In this document: piece after piece, positions 44,004 to 53,038 of the stretch
Numbering within the stretch: the stretch's first letter is position 1
Layout of the letters: every line of letters begins with the position of its first letter
Source of the DNA: Psychromonas algicola
GTDB taxonomy: Bacteria > Pseudomonadota > Gammaproteobacteria > Enterobacterales > Psychromonadaceae
DNA length: 53,158 bases
Reading direction: 5' to 3'
NCBI RefSeq assembly: GCF_004378355.1
Contig: NZ_SNUB01000027.1
Coordinates: forward strand, 1-53,158
Notes under the pieces: generated by a model
Told to the model about the DNA's origin: nothing
The model's input: the letters and a program-made list of their open reading frames with translations, nothing else
Databases searched by the model: none
Program-made: the position numbers and the translations under genes

Positions 44004-44882
44004 ATGTCAGCAGATATTGTACTTTCAGTACGCGGATTAGAAACTGAATTTCAAACCGACGATGGCATCTCAAAAGTTTTGCATGGCGTTAGCTTTGACG
44101 TTAAAGCAGGTCAAACCATTGGTTTGGTGGGGGAGTCGGGCTCGGGAAAAAGTGTTACCGCAATGTCGATTATGGGGTTATTACCTAAACCCTATGGTCG
44201 CGTTATTGGTGGTTCAGTTAACTTTCGAGGCACGGATTTAACTAATTTGTCTGTGAATGAAATGCACGAGATCCGTGGAGACCGCATTTCAGTGATTTTT
44301 CAGGACCCGATGACAGCCTTAAATCCTGTTCATACGATTGGTCGTCAACTTGTTGAAGTCTTAAAGTTGCATCGACCAGAGTTGTCCAAAAAAGAACAAC
44401 AAAATCATGCAATTGAAATGTTGCGTAAAGTTAAAATTCCGATGCCAGAAAAGCGCTTTGCTGAATACGCACACAATTTATCTGGTGGCATGCGCCAGCG
44501 TGTCATGATTGCCATGGCATTAGCTTGCAAACCAGATATCTTGATTTGTGACGAGCCAACCACAGCATTAGATGTAACGGTTCAGGCTTCGATTCTCGAA
44601 TTAATGCGTGAGCTACAAGATGAAACTGGGATGGCGATGATATTTATCACGCATGATCTCGGTGTTGTGGCTGAAATTTGTGATGATGTTGCAGTAATGT
44701 ACGGCGGTAAAGTCGTTGAAAATGCTGATATTTTTTCTATTTTTGACAATCCTCAACATCCTTATACCAAACGCTTATTGAGCTTAATGCCAAATATGGA
44801 TGATGAACCTAAGCAGAAAATCAAAATAGCACCGATTGATCCTGCTGAATTTCCTGAATTTACTGGGGATCTAGGAATATAA
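44004..44882 (+). CDS. Peptide-type ABC ATPase (DppD-like)
   Basis: A 292-residue ATPase. Walker [14 protein letters not shown], signature [16 protein letters not shown], Walker [14 protein letters not shown]. The C-terminal extension expected of oligopeptide ATPases is present. The frame is open to 43971 inside the previous gene, but the ATG at 44004 begins the conserved domain. It works as a dimer with the next gene. Confidence 0.92.
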   Translation: MSADIVLSVRGLETEFQTDDGISKVLHGVSFDVKAGQTIGLVGESGSGKSVTAMSIMGLLPKPYGRVIGGSVNFRGTDLTNLSVNEMHEIRGDRISVIFQDPMTALNPVHTIGRQLVEVLKLHRPELSKKEQQNHAIEMLRKVKIPMPEKRFAEYAHNLSGGMRQRVMIAMALACKPDILICDEPTTALDVTVQASILELMRELQDETGMAMIFITHDLGVVAEICDDVAVMYGGKVVENADIFSIFDNPQHPYTKRLLSLMPNMDDEPKQKIKIAPIDPAEFPEFTGDLGI

Positions 44883-44883
44883 A

Positions 44884-45708
44884 ATGCAAGAACTATTAAA
44901 AGTCGAAGGTCTTAAACAACACTTTATCTCCGGTAAAGGCATTTTCCGTAAAGGGTACACAATTAAAGCTGTTGACGATGTTTCATTTTCCGTTGCAGAA
45001 GGAGAAACGCTGGGATTAGTGGGCGAATCAGGTTGTGGAAAAAGTACGTTAGGCAGAACCATCTTAAGATTAATTGAACCGACAGCAGGAAAAATACTGT
45101 TTGAAGGAGAAGATATTTCTGCTTGCAATGCTTTGCAAATGCGACAACTTAGAAGAGAAATGCAAATCGTTTTTCAAGATCCATTAGAGTCTTTAAATCA
45201 AAGGCATTTTGTGGGAATGATTCTAGAAGAACCTTTTATTATTCATAAGCAAGGAACACCTGCACAGCGAAAAGAATGGGTAAAAGAATTACTTGAAAAA
45301 GTGGGATTGCCTGCAGAATCTGTCACACGTTATCCGCACGAGTTTTCAGGTGGACAAAGACAACGTATTGGCATCGCAAGAGCCATTGCACTTAAGCCTA
45401 AATTATTAATTTGTGATGAGTCCGTGTCAGCTCTTGATGTGTCAATTCAAGCACAAATTCTTAATTTATTACTCGACCTGCAACAAGAAATGAATCTAAC
45501 CATGATATTTATTTCTCATGACTTGTCTGTAGTTAAGCACATCTCTGACAGAGTCATTGTGATGAATGCAGGCAAAATTGTGGAAGAAGGGTTGGTAAAA
45601 GAAATCTACGCTAATCCACAAAATGATTATACCAAGCGTCTGTTAGATGCGATTCCAATTACGCATCCAAGTCAGCGCAAAAAAAGATTGCTCGCAAACA
45701 CTCGATAA
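44884..45708 (+). CDS. Peptide-type ABC ATPase (DppF-like)
   Basis: A 274-residue ATPase. Walker A GESGCGKSTLGRT, signature FSGGQRQRIGIARAIAL, Walker B LICDESVSALDVS, with S in place of P after DE as in many DppF proteins. It starts one base after the stop of its partner and is followed by a clear terminator. Last gene of the operon. Confidence 0.92.
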   Translation: MQELLKVEGLKQHFISGKGIFRKGYTIKAVDDVSFSVAEGETLGLVGESGCGKSTLGRTILRLIEPTAGKILFEGEDISACNALQMRQLRREMQIVFQDPLESLNQRHFVGMILEEPFIIHKQGTPAQRKEWVKELLEKVGLPAESVTRYPHEFSGGQRQRIGIARAIALKPKLLICDESVSALDVSIQAQILNLLLDLQQEMNLTMIFISHDLSVVKHISDRVIVMNAGKIVEEGLVKEIYANPQNDYTKRLLDAIPITHPSQRKKRLLANTR

Positions 45709-45733
45709 GTCCTTTCTTAAGTGATTCTCAAAT

Positions 45734-45767
45734 AAACCATGTCTATATAAGACATGGTTTTCTTTTT
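45734..45767 (+). terminator. Terminator of peptide ABC operon
   Basis: AAACCATGTC pairs with GACATGGTTT around TATATAA, followed by TCTTTTT. Confidence 0.88.
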
Positions 45768-45822
45768 ACAGCCAAGAGTAAATTATTCTATGAAACCAAG
45801 AAATTATCGGTATCAATTAAAA

Positions 45823-46845
45823 CTATCTACTTAGGCGTGCGTTACTGCCTTTTTGCATTGCTGCACGAATTTCAGTTTCAGTGACTAAGTTGTAATCGCC
45901 ACTAATTGATAGTTTAAGTACACTGGCAGCAATGGCAAATTCGATGCTTTCTTGTGGGTCAAGTTTGTTTAGCATTGCATGTAATAAACCTGCACCAAAA
46001 GCATCGCCAGCGGCAACGCCTTCCATCACATTGATGTTATGTGTTGGCGTTTCATAGAAAGATTCATTTTGGTATAAAATCGCCATCCAATCACTTTGTT
46101 CTACAGAATTGATATTACGTAATACACTCGCAACAACTTTACAGTTAGGGTATCGTTTAGTGACTTCCTGCATGCCTTTTAAGAAATCCTGTTTTTGATC
46201 GATACCATGTGAAAGGTCGCCATCAAATGCACGAATACCTAACATAGCCTCAAAGTCTTCATCGTTAGCGATACACACATCAACAAAAGGCATTAATTCA
46301 GCCATTACTTTTTGAGCTTGCTCTGGCTTCCACATTTTTCCACGATAATTTAAGTCACAAACTACTTTTATTTGCTTAGCTTTACAGTAATCGAGTGCAG
46401 CTTTTAATGCATTTTCTAGTTCTTTAGAAATAGAAGGAGTAATGCCAGAAAAGTAAAAAATACCAATATCTTTTAATAATGTCTCCCAATTAAATTCACT
46501 CGCTTTAGCTGTCGCCGTTGAACTTCCCGCACGATCGTAAACAACACCCGTTGAGCGTGCGCCGTTTCCTTTTTCAAAAAAGTACATACCTAATCGAGGA
46601 CCACCGCGTAATACGTAATTAGTATCAACACCGTATTTTCGTAATGAACCGATTGCCGCTTCACCTAATGGATTATCTGGTAGTTTAGTTAAGAATGCTG
46701 AATCATGTCCTAATTGTGCAAGAGAAACGGCGACGTTCGCTTCTGCGCCACCGTAAGCCGCCTCGAAGTTGTTCGTTTGTTGAATACGTTCAAACCCTGA
46801 TGGTTTTAAACGCAGCATCATTTCGCCAAATGTTAATACTTTCAT
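45823..46845 (-). CDS. kdgK: 2-keto-3-deoxygluconate kinase
   Basis: A 340-residue PfkB-family sugar kinase. N-terminal motif GGAEANVAVSLAQLG, C-terminal catalytic motif AAGDAFGAGLLHAM with the Asp base. MLRLKPSGFERIQQ and the length fit KdgK, which phosphorylates KDG to KDPG in hexuronate, pectin or alginate breakdown. Fructokinase is a close alternative. The hexuronate-type MFS gene beside it on the same strand supports KdgK. AAGGACC precedes the ATG. No KDPG aldolase is present in the window. Confidence 0.87.
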   Translation of the reverse strand: MKVLTFGEMMLRLKPSGFERIQQTNNFEAAYGGAEANVAVSLAQLGHDSAFLTKLPDNPLGEAAIGSLRKYGVDTNYVLRGGPRLGMYFFEKGNGARSTGVVYDRAGSSTATAKASEFNWETLLKDIGIFYFSGITPSISKELENALKAALDYCKAKQIKVVCDLNYRGKMWKPEQAQKVMAELMPFVDVCIANDEDFEAMLGIRAFDGDLSHGIDQKQDFLKGMQEVTKRYPNCKVVASVLRNINSVEQSDWMAILYQNESFYETPTHNINVMEGVAAGDAFGAGLLHAMLNKLDPQESIEFAIAASVLKLSISGDYNLVTETEIRAAMQKGSNARLSR

Positions 46846-47197
46846 CGGTTGGTCCTTTTAAATATGAGAATAGGGGAGCAGATTAACTTTTCCATCGAAA
46901 TTGAAGTCAATTTAATCCCCAGTGCTTCGTGATAAAACAAAGCTAATAGTTAGTAATGAGCACCTTAAGTAGAGCAATCAACTATCGATTCGCACAATCA
47001 GTAGGGCGGTTTATGAAATACCGTCTTTTTTATTGAGTTTGGGGCAGTTGGTGTACCGTTTGAGGTGAACTTACCAAGTGGTGAGTATATAAAAAACGTA
47101 AGGTTAATCTATTGATTTAAATTAAAAATGACAGAGTCGATATTTATTAATAAAGAAGACTACTGTAACAAGTAGTCTTCTTTTTAAACGTTAAAAA
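46846..47197. other. Intergenic region kdgK / MFS
   Basis: 352 bp. It holds the kdgK upstream region and, at 47157-47185, the terminator of the MFS gene. No small gene or further structure is evident to me. Confidence 0.5.
47157..47185. terminator. Bidirectional terminator downstream of MFS gene
   Basis: GAAGACTACT and AGTAGTCTTC form a 10-bp stem with T-rich sequence on both strands (CTTTTTAA on plus, CTTTATTAA on minus). It separates the MFS gene from kdgK, so they are probably transcribed separately. Confidence 0.82.
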
Positions 47198-48493
47198 TTA
47201 TTTCTTACTTTTTAGTGGTTCAATCTTAGGTATTAAAATCCAAACAGAAGCCGCAGCAATAATGGCTAATGATGCACCGATAACGAAGGCAGGAGTATAA
47301 TTTCCGCCAGCGGTCAAAATAGGTACTAAAGCAGTTAAGCCTAGCGCACCTAATTTAGCTGCCATTCCAGCGATACCTGAAAGCGTTCCTACTGCTTTTT
47401 TACCAAATAAATCACTTGGTAGTGTCTGAACATTACCAATCGCAGTTTGGAAACCAAATAAAATGATTGCCATAATAATAACCGCATTGGTAGGTGCGCC
47501 AGGATCTGCCATTGCTAATAAAGCAGGTAGCATGATCGCACAACCTAAGGTAATGGTTAATTTACGTGTTTTATTGGCATTCCAACCGGCTTTTAAACGA
47601 TTTTGAGCAAGTAAACCACCAAACCAAGCACCAATCATTGCGCCTACGTAAGGAACCCAACCGTAAATACCAATAGACTTAACGTCCATACCATAAACTT
47701 CATTAAGGTAGATTGGGATCCAAAATACAAATAACCACCAAATTGGATCGATAGCGGCTGACGCAATAATAACACCCCAACTTTCTTTACGAGTTAATAA
47801 CTCGCTTGTTGATGGGTTATATTCATCCTCTTCTTTTTCTTCAACTTCAGAAGTGCGTTGACCCGTTAGAATGTATTCTCGTTCTTCTTCAGTGATCCAA
47901 GGGTGTAATTTAGGTGGTGCTTTTACTAAAATAATCCAAGGAATTAACCATAAAAGTCCAGTAATACCAATGATCACAAATACCATTTTCCAGCTAAAGA
48001 AAGCTGTTAAATATGCAATCAATGGGATCGCGATAATACCGCCAATAGCTGCACCTGAATTAAAGATACCTTGTGCCAAAGCGCGCTCTTTAGTGGGAAA
48101 CCAATCTGCATTACTTTTTGCTGCACCCGGCCAGTTGCCTGCTTCAGCAATACCAAGAATAGATCGGAAAATACTAAAAGTAAGCACGCCTTGCGCAAAA
48201 GCATGAGCTGCTGTTGCAAGTGACCAAACACCAATTGATAGTACAAAACCAATACGAGTACCAAGCCAATCAAATATTTTTCCAAATATAGCCTGGCCAA
48301 AAGCATACGATAAAATAAATACAATTGAGATATTGGCATAAATTTGTTTTTGCTCTAAAACAGATTTATGAGGGAAAAGATCTTTTACGATATCTGGCCA
48401 TAATACGCTAAGCGCTGAACGGTCAATGTAATTAATTATGGTGGCTAATGCGATCAAAGCAATTACCCACCACCTTAAGTTTTTCAATTTCAT
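47198..48493 (-). CDS. MFS transporter, hexuronate/ACS family (ExuT-like)
   Basis: A 431-residue carrier with twelve predicted helices of the anion:cation symporter family. The opening RWWVIALIALATIINYIDRSALSVLWPDI is characteristic of ExuT/GudP/KDG carriers, with FGKIFDWLGTRIG as the cytoplasmic loop 2-3. A cytoplasmic acidic loop (EVEEKEEDEYN) lies between the halves. The ATG at 48491-48493 is chosen over an open frame reaching 48556. With kdgK nearby, galacturonate, glucuronate or KDG uptake is likely. Confidence 0.87.
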   Translation of the reverse strand: MKLKNLRWWVIALIALATIINYIDRSALSVLWPDIVKDLFPHKSVLEQKQIYANISIVFILSYAFGQAIFGKIFDWLGTRIGFVLSIGVWSLATAAHAFAQGVLTFSIFRSILGIAEAGNWPGAAKSNADWFPTKERALAQGIFNSGAAIGGIIAIPLIAYLTAFFSWKMVFVIIGITGLLWLIPWIILVKAPPKLHPWITEEEREYILTGQRTSEVEEKEEDEYNPSTSELLTRKESWGVIIASAAIDPIWWLFVFWIPIYLNEVYGMDVKSIGIYGWVPYVGAMIGAWFGGLLAQNRLKAGWNANKTRKLTITLGCAIMLPALLAMADPGAPTNAVIIMAIILFGFQTAIGNVQTLPSDLFGKKAVGTLSGIAGMAAKLGALGLTALVPILTAGGNYTPAFVIGASLAIIAAASVWILIPKIEPLKSKK

Positions 48494-49340
48494 TATTGTT
48501 CCTATAAAATGTTGAGGTGCAGTATAATGACACTGCGTATTTATATTCCATTCCATATAAATGCTTTCTAAAAAGCATTACACCTCTCATCCATAATGAA
48601 GCGTTAACTTTACGAGACTATTAATTAATAATGAGTATCTAATTTATATTTAGTTAGTCGAAGTAAGAGAATAATAATAACATTAATAACAATTTGTAAT
48701 ACATGTGATTTAATGATCTATTATAAAAATAAAACATATGTCTCTGTAATTGTTTACATTATTTTATTTTTGATCTTTATTTGTAATACATATGTTTAAA
48801 ATGTAAATAGAAGAAGGGAGTATAAGTGCTAATTTGAGATCAATTTTCGGAGCATTTATATTGGAGGATATTAAGAACACATAATAATAGCTAGCTTAGA
48901 AGTTTTGTTTAAGGTTTATTTTTTATTGCAAAAAGGCATTCATAGTGAGGAGCTCAATGAAGTGTGAACTTACATTGAGGTTATTTTGCTTCTATCTGCT
49001 GAATATTTGTAAAACTAAAACTCAACTTTACAATATTCCGTTATTTCGACTTTCATACAAATTCGCCTGATATTATTAATATATCCTGCGTCTTTTTTCT
49101 GTTCCACATAAGCAAGCCCGTTTTAAAGGGCAAAGCCATTGTTAAATTCTCTGTATAGATAAACCCTTATTAAGAGGGAGATAAAGCTTTTAGGTCTAGC
49201 CTGAATTTATTGTTAGTTCGATATTTATATTCAGTGTTTTAAATTTTGTCGCAGCCGTATTGAACAATATTATTGTTAACAACTTGATACTTTAGATATC
49301 AATGCTTGGATGTCTCGCACTTCTTCCTAATTTAAGCCCT
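48494..49340. promoter_or_regulatory. Long AT-rich regulatory region upstream of MFS gene
   Basis: 847 bp without a gene. Two similar elements, TTTGTAATACATRTG (48693 and 48780, the latter continuing GTTTAAAATG), and a TGTAA-TTGT-TTACA palindrome (about 48745-48758) look like GntR/FadR-class operators with a GTA-N-TAC core. The part nearest folE (49252-49325) is a short repeat matching 195-268. No RNA or reading frame is convincing. Confidence 0.55.
49252..49325 (-). repeat. Short repeat shared with 195-268
   Basis: Same-strand similarity to 195-268, for example GATACTTTAGATATCAATGC against GATGCTTTAGAAATCAATGT. On the minus strand both could encode VRDIQ(A/T)LISK(V/A)S then stop, so they may be the tail of one lost gene family. 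Its far edge, CAGCCGTATTGAACAAT, also resembles the end of the structured repeat at 52279-52575. Confidence 0.55.
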
Positions 49341-50000
49341 TTACGGATGCAAAAACTCATGGCGCGTTGCTGGGTTTGATTTAAAAATACCGCCAAGAGA
49401 AGTGGTTGTTGTGGAACTGGTTGAGTCCATCACTCCGCGAGATTTAACGCAATAATGTACCGCATCAATTTTAACGGCCACATCTTTAGTTTCTAGTAGC
49501 GTTTGCAAAGCAACCAGGACTTGTTGTGTTAAGCGCTCTTGTACCTGTGGTCGTTGAGCAAAAAAACGAACAATACGATTAATTTTAGATAAACCAATGA
49601 TGTTCTTTTTGGGTAAATAGGCAACGGTTGCTAAACCGTCAATTGTCACAAGGTGATGCTCACAAGTACTCATCATTGTGATGTCACTAACTTTAACCAT
49701 TTCATCGAAATGCATTTTATTCTGGATAATGGTGATTTTAGGAAAGTTAGCATAATCTAACCCTGAAAATATTTCATCAACATACATTTTTGCAATACGC
49801 TTAGGTGTCTCGACTAAACTGTCATCCGTTAAGTCTAATGACATTAACTCTAAAACCGCCCGCATATGCGCTTCTATTTTTACTTTACGTTCCGCAGGGC
49901 TGTATTTATTTTCAATCATTGGTGTTTCTAATCCACACTCAATAAGCGCATCGCGTACTTGAATCGCTGCTTCACTTAACATTACTGCTGGCTTTGACAT
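49341..50000 (-). CDS. folE: GTP cyclohydrolase I
   Basis: A 219-residue FolE type I enzyme converting GTP to 7,8-dihydroneopterin triphosphate for folate and pterin synthesis. Zinc ligands are C113 and H116 of CEHH and C184 of HYCVKSRG. The substrate motif QVQERLTQQ is near residue 152. The C-terminus ends TRHEFLHP, slightly shorter than in E. coli, just before the short repeat. Divergent from ribA, another GTP-consuming enzyme. Confidence 0.95.
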   Translation of the reverse strand: MSKPAVMLSEAAIQVRDALIECGLETPMIENKYSPAERKVKIEAHMRAVLELMSLDLTDDSLVETPKRIAKMYVDEIFSGLDYANFPKITIIQNKMHFDEMVKVSDITMMSTCEHHLVTIDGLATVAYLPKKNIIGLSKINRIVRFFAQRPQVQERLTQQVLVALQTLLETKDVAVKIDAVHYCVKSRGVMDSTSSTTTTSLGGIFKSNPATRHEFLHP

Positions 50001-50369
50001 ATTTTCTCTTTTAATAAATTAATAGTTGTTCAGATCTATTTGGGAGTTCAATTATCTTGTTACTTCGTTTGAAGTGTATGTTATGTATTTTTACCACAAT
50101 AAGCAAAGAGGCTGTCATTGTTTAGGCTTTGGGGTCATCTGTGCTTACTCAACGGTGGGAGTTGTAACTATATTAAGTATCGAATTAGTTGTGATTTTTT
50201 AATAGAAATATTTTAAATGATAAAACAACACTTAGGTCTATTACGCTGCACTTTTAATAATAAGTGTGAAGATTACTTGAAAATGAGATAAATATCCCAA
50301 TACTAAGTTAATAGATAATAATATTTAAGGCGCTAATAAAGCGCCTTTGTTAATTTGATAAAGAAGCCC
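50001..50369. other. Divergent folE / ribA upstream region
   Basis: 369 bp. It contains a fragment resembling the end of the dispersed repeat (about 50083-50160) and, just before ribA, a perfect hairpin (50328-50348). I see no FMN riboswitch consensus. Confidence 0.5.
50328..50352 (+). terminator. Hairpin in ribA leader, possible attenuator
   Basis: AAGGCGCT (50328-50335) and AGCGCCTT (50341-50348) form a perfect 8-bp GC-rich stem followed by TGTTAATTT, ending only about 20 bases before the ribA start. It could end leader transcripts or mask the ribosome site. Confidence 0.6.
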
Positions 50370-50966
50370 ATGAATACAATACGTGCAAGAATTAATCTGA
50401 AAGTTGGCCTACACAGTGATATAGATGCAGAGATTGCGACCTTTACTATGTTTGACGAAAACCATGAACATATTGCGTTAATTTTTCAGCAAGCAGATAA
50501 AAATCAACAGGTACCATTAGTACGAATGCATTCAGAGTGTTTAACGGGTGATGTCTTTCACTCTTCTCGTTGTGATTGTGGTGAGCAGTTAGATGAAACT
50601 ATTAATCTGATGAAAGATCAGGGGGGCGTTATCCTTTATTTACGTCAAGAAGGGCGTGGCATTGGTTTATATAACAAAATGGATGCTTATGTGTTGCAAA
50701 GCCAAGGCATGGATACCTATCAAGCCAATAAACATTTAGGTTTTGAAGAAGATGCACGTAGTTTCGAAGACGCTGCGCTAATGTTAAGAGCGTTAGAAAT
50801 TACCGATTTACGTTTGATTACCAATAACCCTAAAAAGATTAATGCATTAAAAGATGATTTTAATATTGTTGAACAAGTGAATACGGCTTTACACCTAAAA
50901 GAGGGTAACAGTAGCTATTTACGTTGTAAAAAGTCTCATGGTAAACACGATTTAAAAATCGATTAA
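50370..50966 (+). CDS. ribA: GTP cyclohydrolase II
   Basis: A 198-residue RibA enzyme that opens GTP to 2,5-diamino-6-ribosylamino-pyrimidinone phosphate, the first step of riboflavin synthesis. Zinc ligands are in [21 protein letters not shown] (three Cys), catalytic and GTP residues in [16 protein letters not shown], and [10 protein letters not shown] near residue 150. ATG at 50370 chosen; the frame reaches 50355. No DHBP synthase domain. The N-terminal 30 residues differ from housekeeping RibA, so a paralogue is possible. Confidence 0.92.
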   Translation: MNTIRARINLKVGLHSDIDAEIATFTMFDENHEHIALIFQQADKNQQVPLVRMHSECLTGDVFHSSRCDCGEQLDETINLMKDQGGVILYLRQEGRGIGLYNKMDAYVLQSQGMDTYQANKHLGFEEDARSFEDAALMLRALEITDLRLITNNPKKINALKDDFNIVEQVNTALHLKEGNSSYLRCKKSHGKHDLKID

Positions 50967-51118
50967 GAGAGTCGTTAATTGGGCATAACTTTTTTAAAAA
51001 AGAGTGTTAAAGCCAGAGAATGAACATCACTTTTCTCCAGTAATTAACGCCAATCTGTTATCCCTATAATTTATGTGGCACTTTTTAAACCCCTTTTTTG
51101 TTCGTTATGATTTATTCA

Positions 51119-52066
51119 TCATAATGACTGAAGCCAAGTTAACAAAAAAGGAAAAAAGGGCAACATAACAAGAAAAGTGAGCGAGCTAAACACCCAACAA
51201 GCATTGGCTAAATCTTGATCTAATTTATAGAGCGCAGCTGGTAAAATCACAAGGAATGCAATTGGCATTGCGGAAAGCACCACGGCAACTTGTAGCATCA
51301 AGCCCTCATAGAAATGTGCTTGTCCGCTTATTAGAATCAATCCTAATACGATAATAGGCAACAGTATTTGTTTACATAATGATAATGTTAATGCAATTCG
51401 CCAATGTTGAAATATCGCTTTAAAACGAAAAACTAAACCAATCGATATCATTAAACTGAATGTGCCCGTAGGAATAAGCACAGATGTGACAGAGCTAAAC
51501 CAGTCAGGTCTTGTCATTTCCGTTAAGTTTAATGTTGCTCCCAGTAACAAAGCCACAAACATGGTTTGTAGCACTGGATCCTGCCATATCTTACGTTTTT
51601 TTAGGTTGGGCTGTGCTGAAAACTTACTTGCATAAGGGAATAAAAAAGCAAAATAGATCACTTCTTCAAAGAGTTTGAACAATGGCACAAGCGCAAAGCC
51701 AGATTCCCCTAAATAAACAAAAACAACAAAAGCACCAATAGCGCCCATATTGGTAAAACTACCAGCCGGTGCAACTACCGCATGTTGAATATCTTTAAGC
51801 TTAAAGAATCTCGACACTAACCAGCCGATGACAAACCCTAATAATAGAAAAGTGGTACCAATGACAGGTAACCAAGCAAATAACCAGCTTTGAATATCTA
51901 ACTGCCAAATCGCTAACATAACCGATAATGGGATCGTCACTCGCATGGCAATGAATACGGTTAATGTTCTAATTTGGTCGACGTACTGATGACATTGACG
52001 TTTTAAGATTTGACCCGTTAAAAAACCAAGCAAAATAACCAGTGAAATGAAAATAATCGTATTCAT
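51119..52066 (-). CDS. AEC-family permease
   Basis: A 315-residue membrane protein with about ten helices of the auxin efflux carrier (AEC/Mem_trans) family. In bacteria these carry organic anions such as malate or malonate. ILLGFLTGQILKR opens the protein, and the crossing region has NMGAIGAFVVFVYLG. Single gene, convergent with ribA. Substrate unknown. Confidence 0.87.
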   Translation of the reverse strand: MNTIIFISLVILLGFLTGQILKRQCHQYVDQIRTLTVFIAMRVTIPLSVMLAIWQLDIQSWLFAWLPVIGTTFLLLGFVIGWLVSRFFKLKDIQHAVVAPAGSFTNMGAIGAFVVFVYLGESGFALVPLFKLFEEVIYFAFLFPYASKFSAQPNLKKRKIWQDPVLQTMFVALLLGATLNLTEMTRPDWFSSVTSVLIPTGTFSLMISIGLVFRFKAIFQHWRIALTLSLCKQILLPIIVLGLILISGQAHFYEGLMLQVAVVLSAMPIAFLVILPAALYKLDQDLANACWVFSSLTFLVMLPFFPFLLTWLQSL

Positions 52067-52789
52067 TGCTGAGCCTTAAAAATGGAGTGCCGTGTCAAGG
52101 TGGAGTACCTAAGAAGAGTTAGTATATGAGAGTGAAAATGTAATGTATATATCAAATCGATCTCAAAATTGTTTAGTTGTGTTGATAATGTTGTTAACAG
52201 TGGGGCGGAGGGAAAACCTTCATTTTTTTATCTTAGATTTAATTAATAGAAAGTTTTTACCCGTAATAAGCAAAGAGAGTTATCACCATTTGACTTCGTC
52301 TGCGCTCATCCTGTCTGTGAGGTATTGGTTAGCAGTGTTTTCGCCCTGTCGGCGATACCCTTTCTTTTACCAGAAAAGAAAGGATACAAAGAAACTGGCC
52401 ACCGAATCGCTTTCTGTTCCAAACAATAAAGGGCTTTCCTAACGCACCAGTTCATACGGTGCGTCCATGCACCGGATGAACTTACAGCAAACGTCCTGTT
52501 TGCTGTTGCTGAAAGTCCTTCACCGTTTGGGAAAGCTAAACGACGGGGCTGTCGTAGTCGTATTGAACATTGATTTTCTAATAAATTTTTGGATAAGTAT
52601 TTTTAAAAGACAAAAGCAAGGCCTAACCGTTAGTTTTCTTTAGCGCTTAAATAGATAAAAAGCAGTCTGGATTTCGTTAATTATCACAATCAAAAATGAT
52701 TCATTATATTTAAAGTTTAATTGATAGGTTTTTCCTATTGGAATGATTGTGATCATTGTTTTTATGTTTTAAACTAGTGTCATCAGTTA
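52067..52789. other. Intergenic region with dispersed repeat copy 2
   Basis: 723 bp with no credible gene. The frame at 52143-52442 crosses the structured repeat (52279-52575) and is judged spurious. The remainder is AT-rich and holds the promoter of the small gene at 52790. Confidence 0.7.
52279..52575 (-). repeat. Structured dispersed repeat, copy 2 (inverted)
   Basis: The reverse complement matches 3463-3800 with the same order of parts. Hairpins: TCGCC-CTGTC-GGCGA (52341-52355), CCTTTCTTTT-ACCAG-AAAAGAAAGG (52359-52383) and ACAGCAAAC-GTCCT-GTTTGCTGT (52484-52506). Stem bases differ from copy 1 in matched pairs. Confidence 0.8.
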
Positions 52790-52981
52790 ATGAGTTTGTT
52801 AATGAAGATAATGGAGAAAAATTTGAAAAGAGAAAATCAATTAGGAAATAGTTTTGTACCGCAGTGTTCTTCGATTCAGCTTGAATTAGAGCTTTGGAGC
52901 GATTCGGTAGACATTAATATAAATAAATTAGTAGAGGAGGATGCTTATGAAGCGCTTAGAAAAATAACATCGGAAGAATAA
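52790..52981 (+). CDS. Small protein of unknown function
   Basis: Up to 63 residues, with an acidic C-terminal part (LELELWSDSVDININKLVEED) and a basic N-terminus; no recognised family. Starts are possible at ATG 52790, 52802 or 52811, or at a TTG at 52823 that has GGAG at ideal spacing and would give a protein of about 52 residues. A well-formed terminator begins right after the stop, which supports a real short transcript. It sits between the dispersed repeat and an IS256-type element. Confidence 0.5.
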   Translation: MSLLMKIMEKNLKRENQLGNSFVPQCSSIQLELELWSDSVDININKLVEEDAYEALRKITSEE

Positions 52982-53018
52982 AGTTGCGATTTTAGCAATA
53001 AGCTATAAATCGCAGCTT
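52981..53018 (+). terminator. Terminator of small gene
   Basis: AAGTTGCGATTTTAGC pairs imperfectly with GCTATAAATCGCAGCTT around AATAA, a stem of about 15 bp. Confidence 0.75.
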
Positions 53019-53038
53019 TACAATGAGGTGAGCGATTT

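Noticed and set aside
50001-50369. FMN riboswitch before ribA
   Set aside because: The conserved RFN blocks are not recognisable; only a simple hairpin is present.
52143-52442. Open frame of about 99 codons downstream of the AEC gene
   Set aside because: Most of it is the inverted copy of the structured repeat; the corresponding frame in copy 1 is not preserved as a protein.
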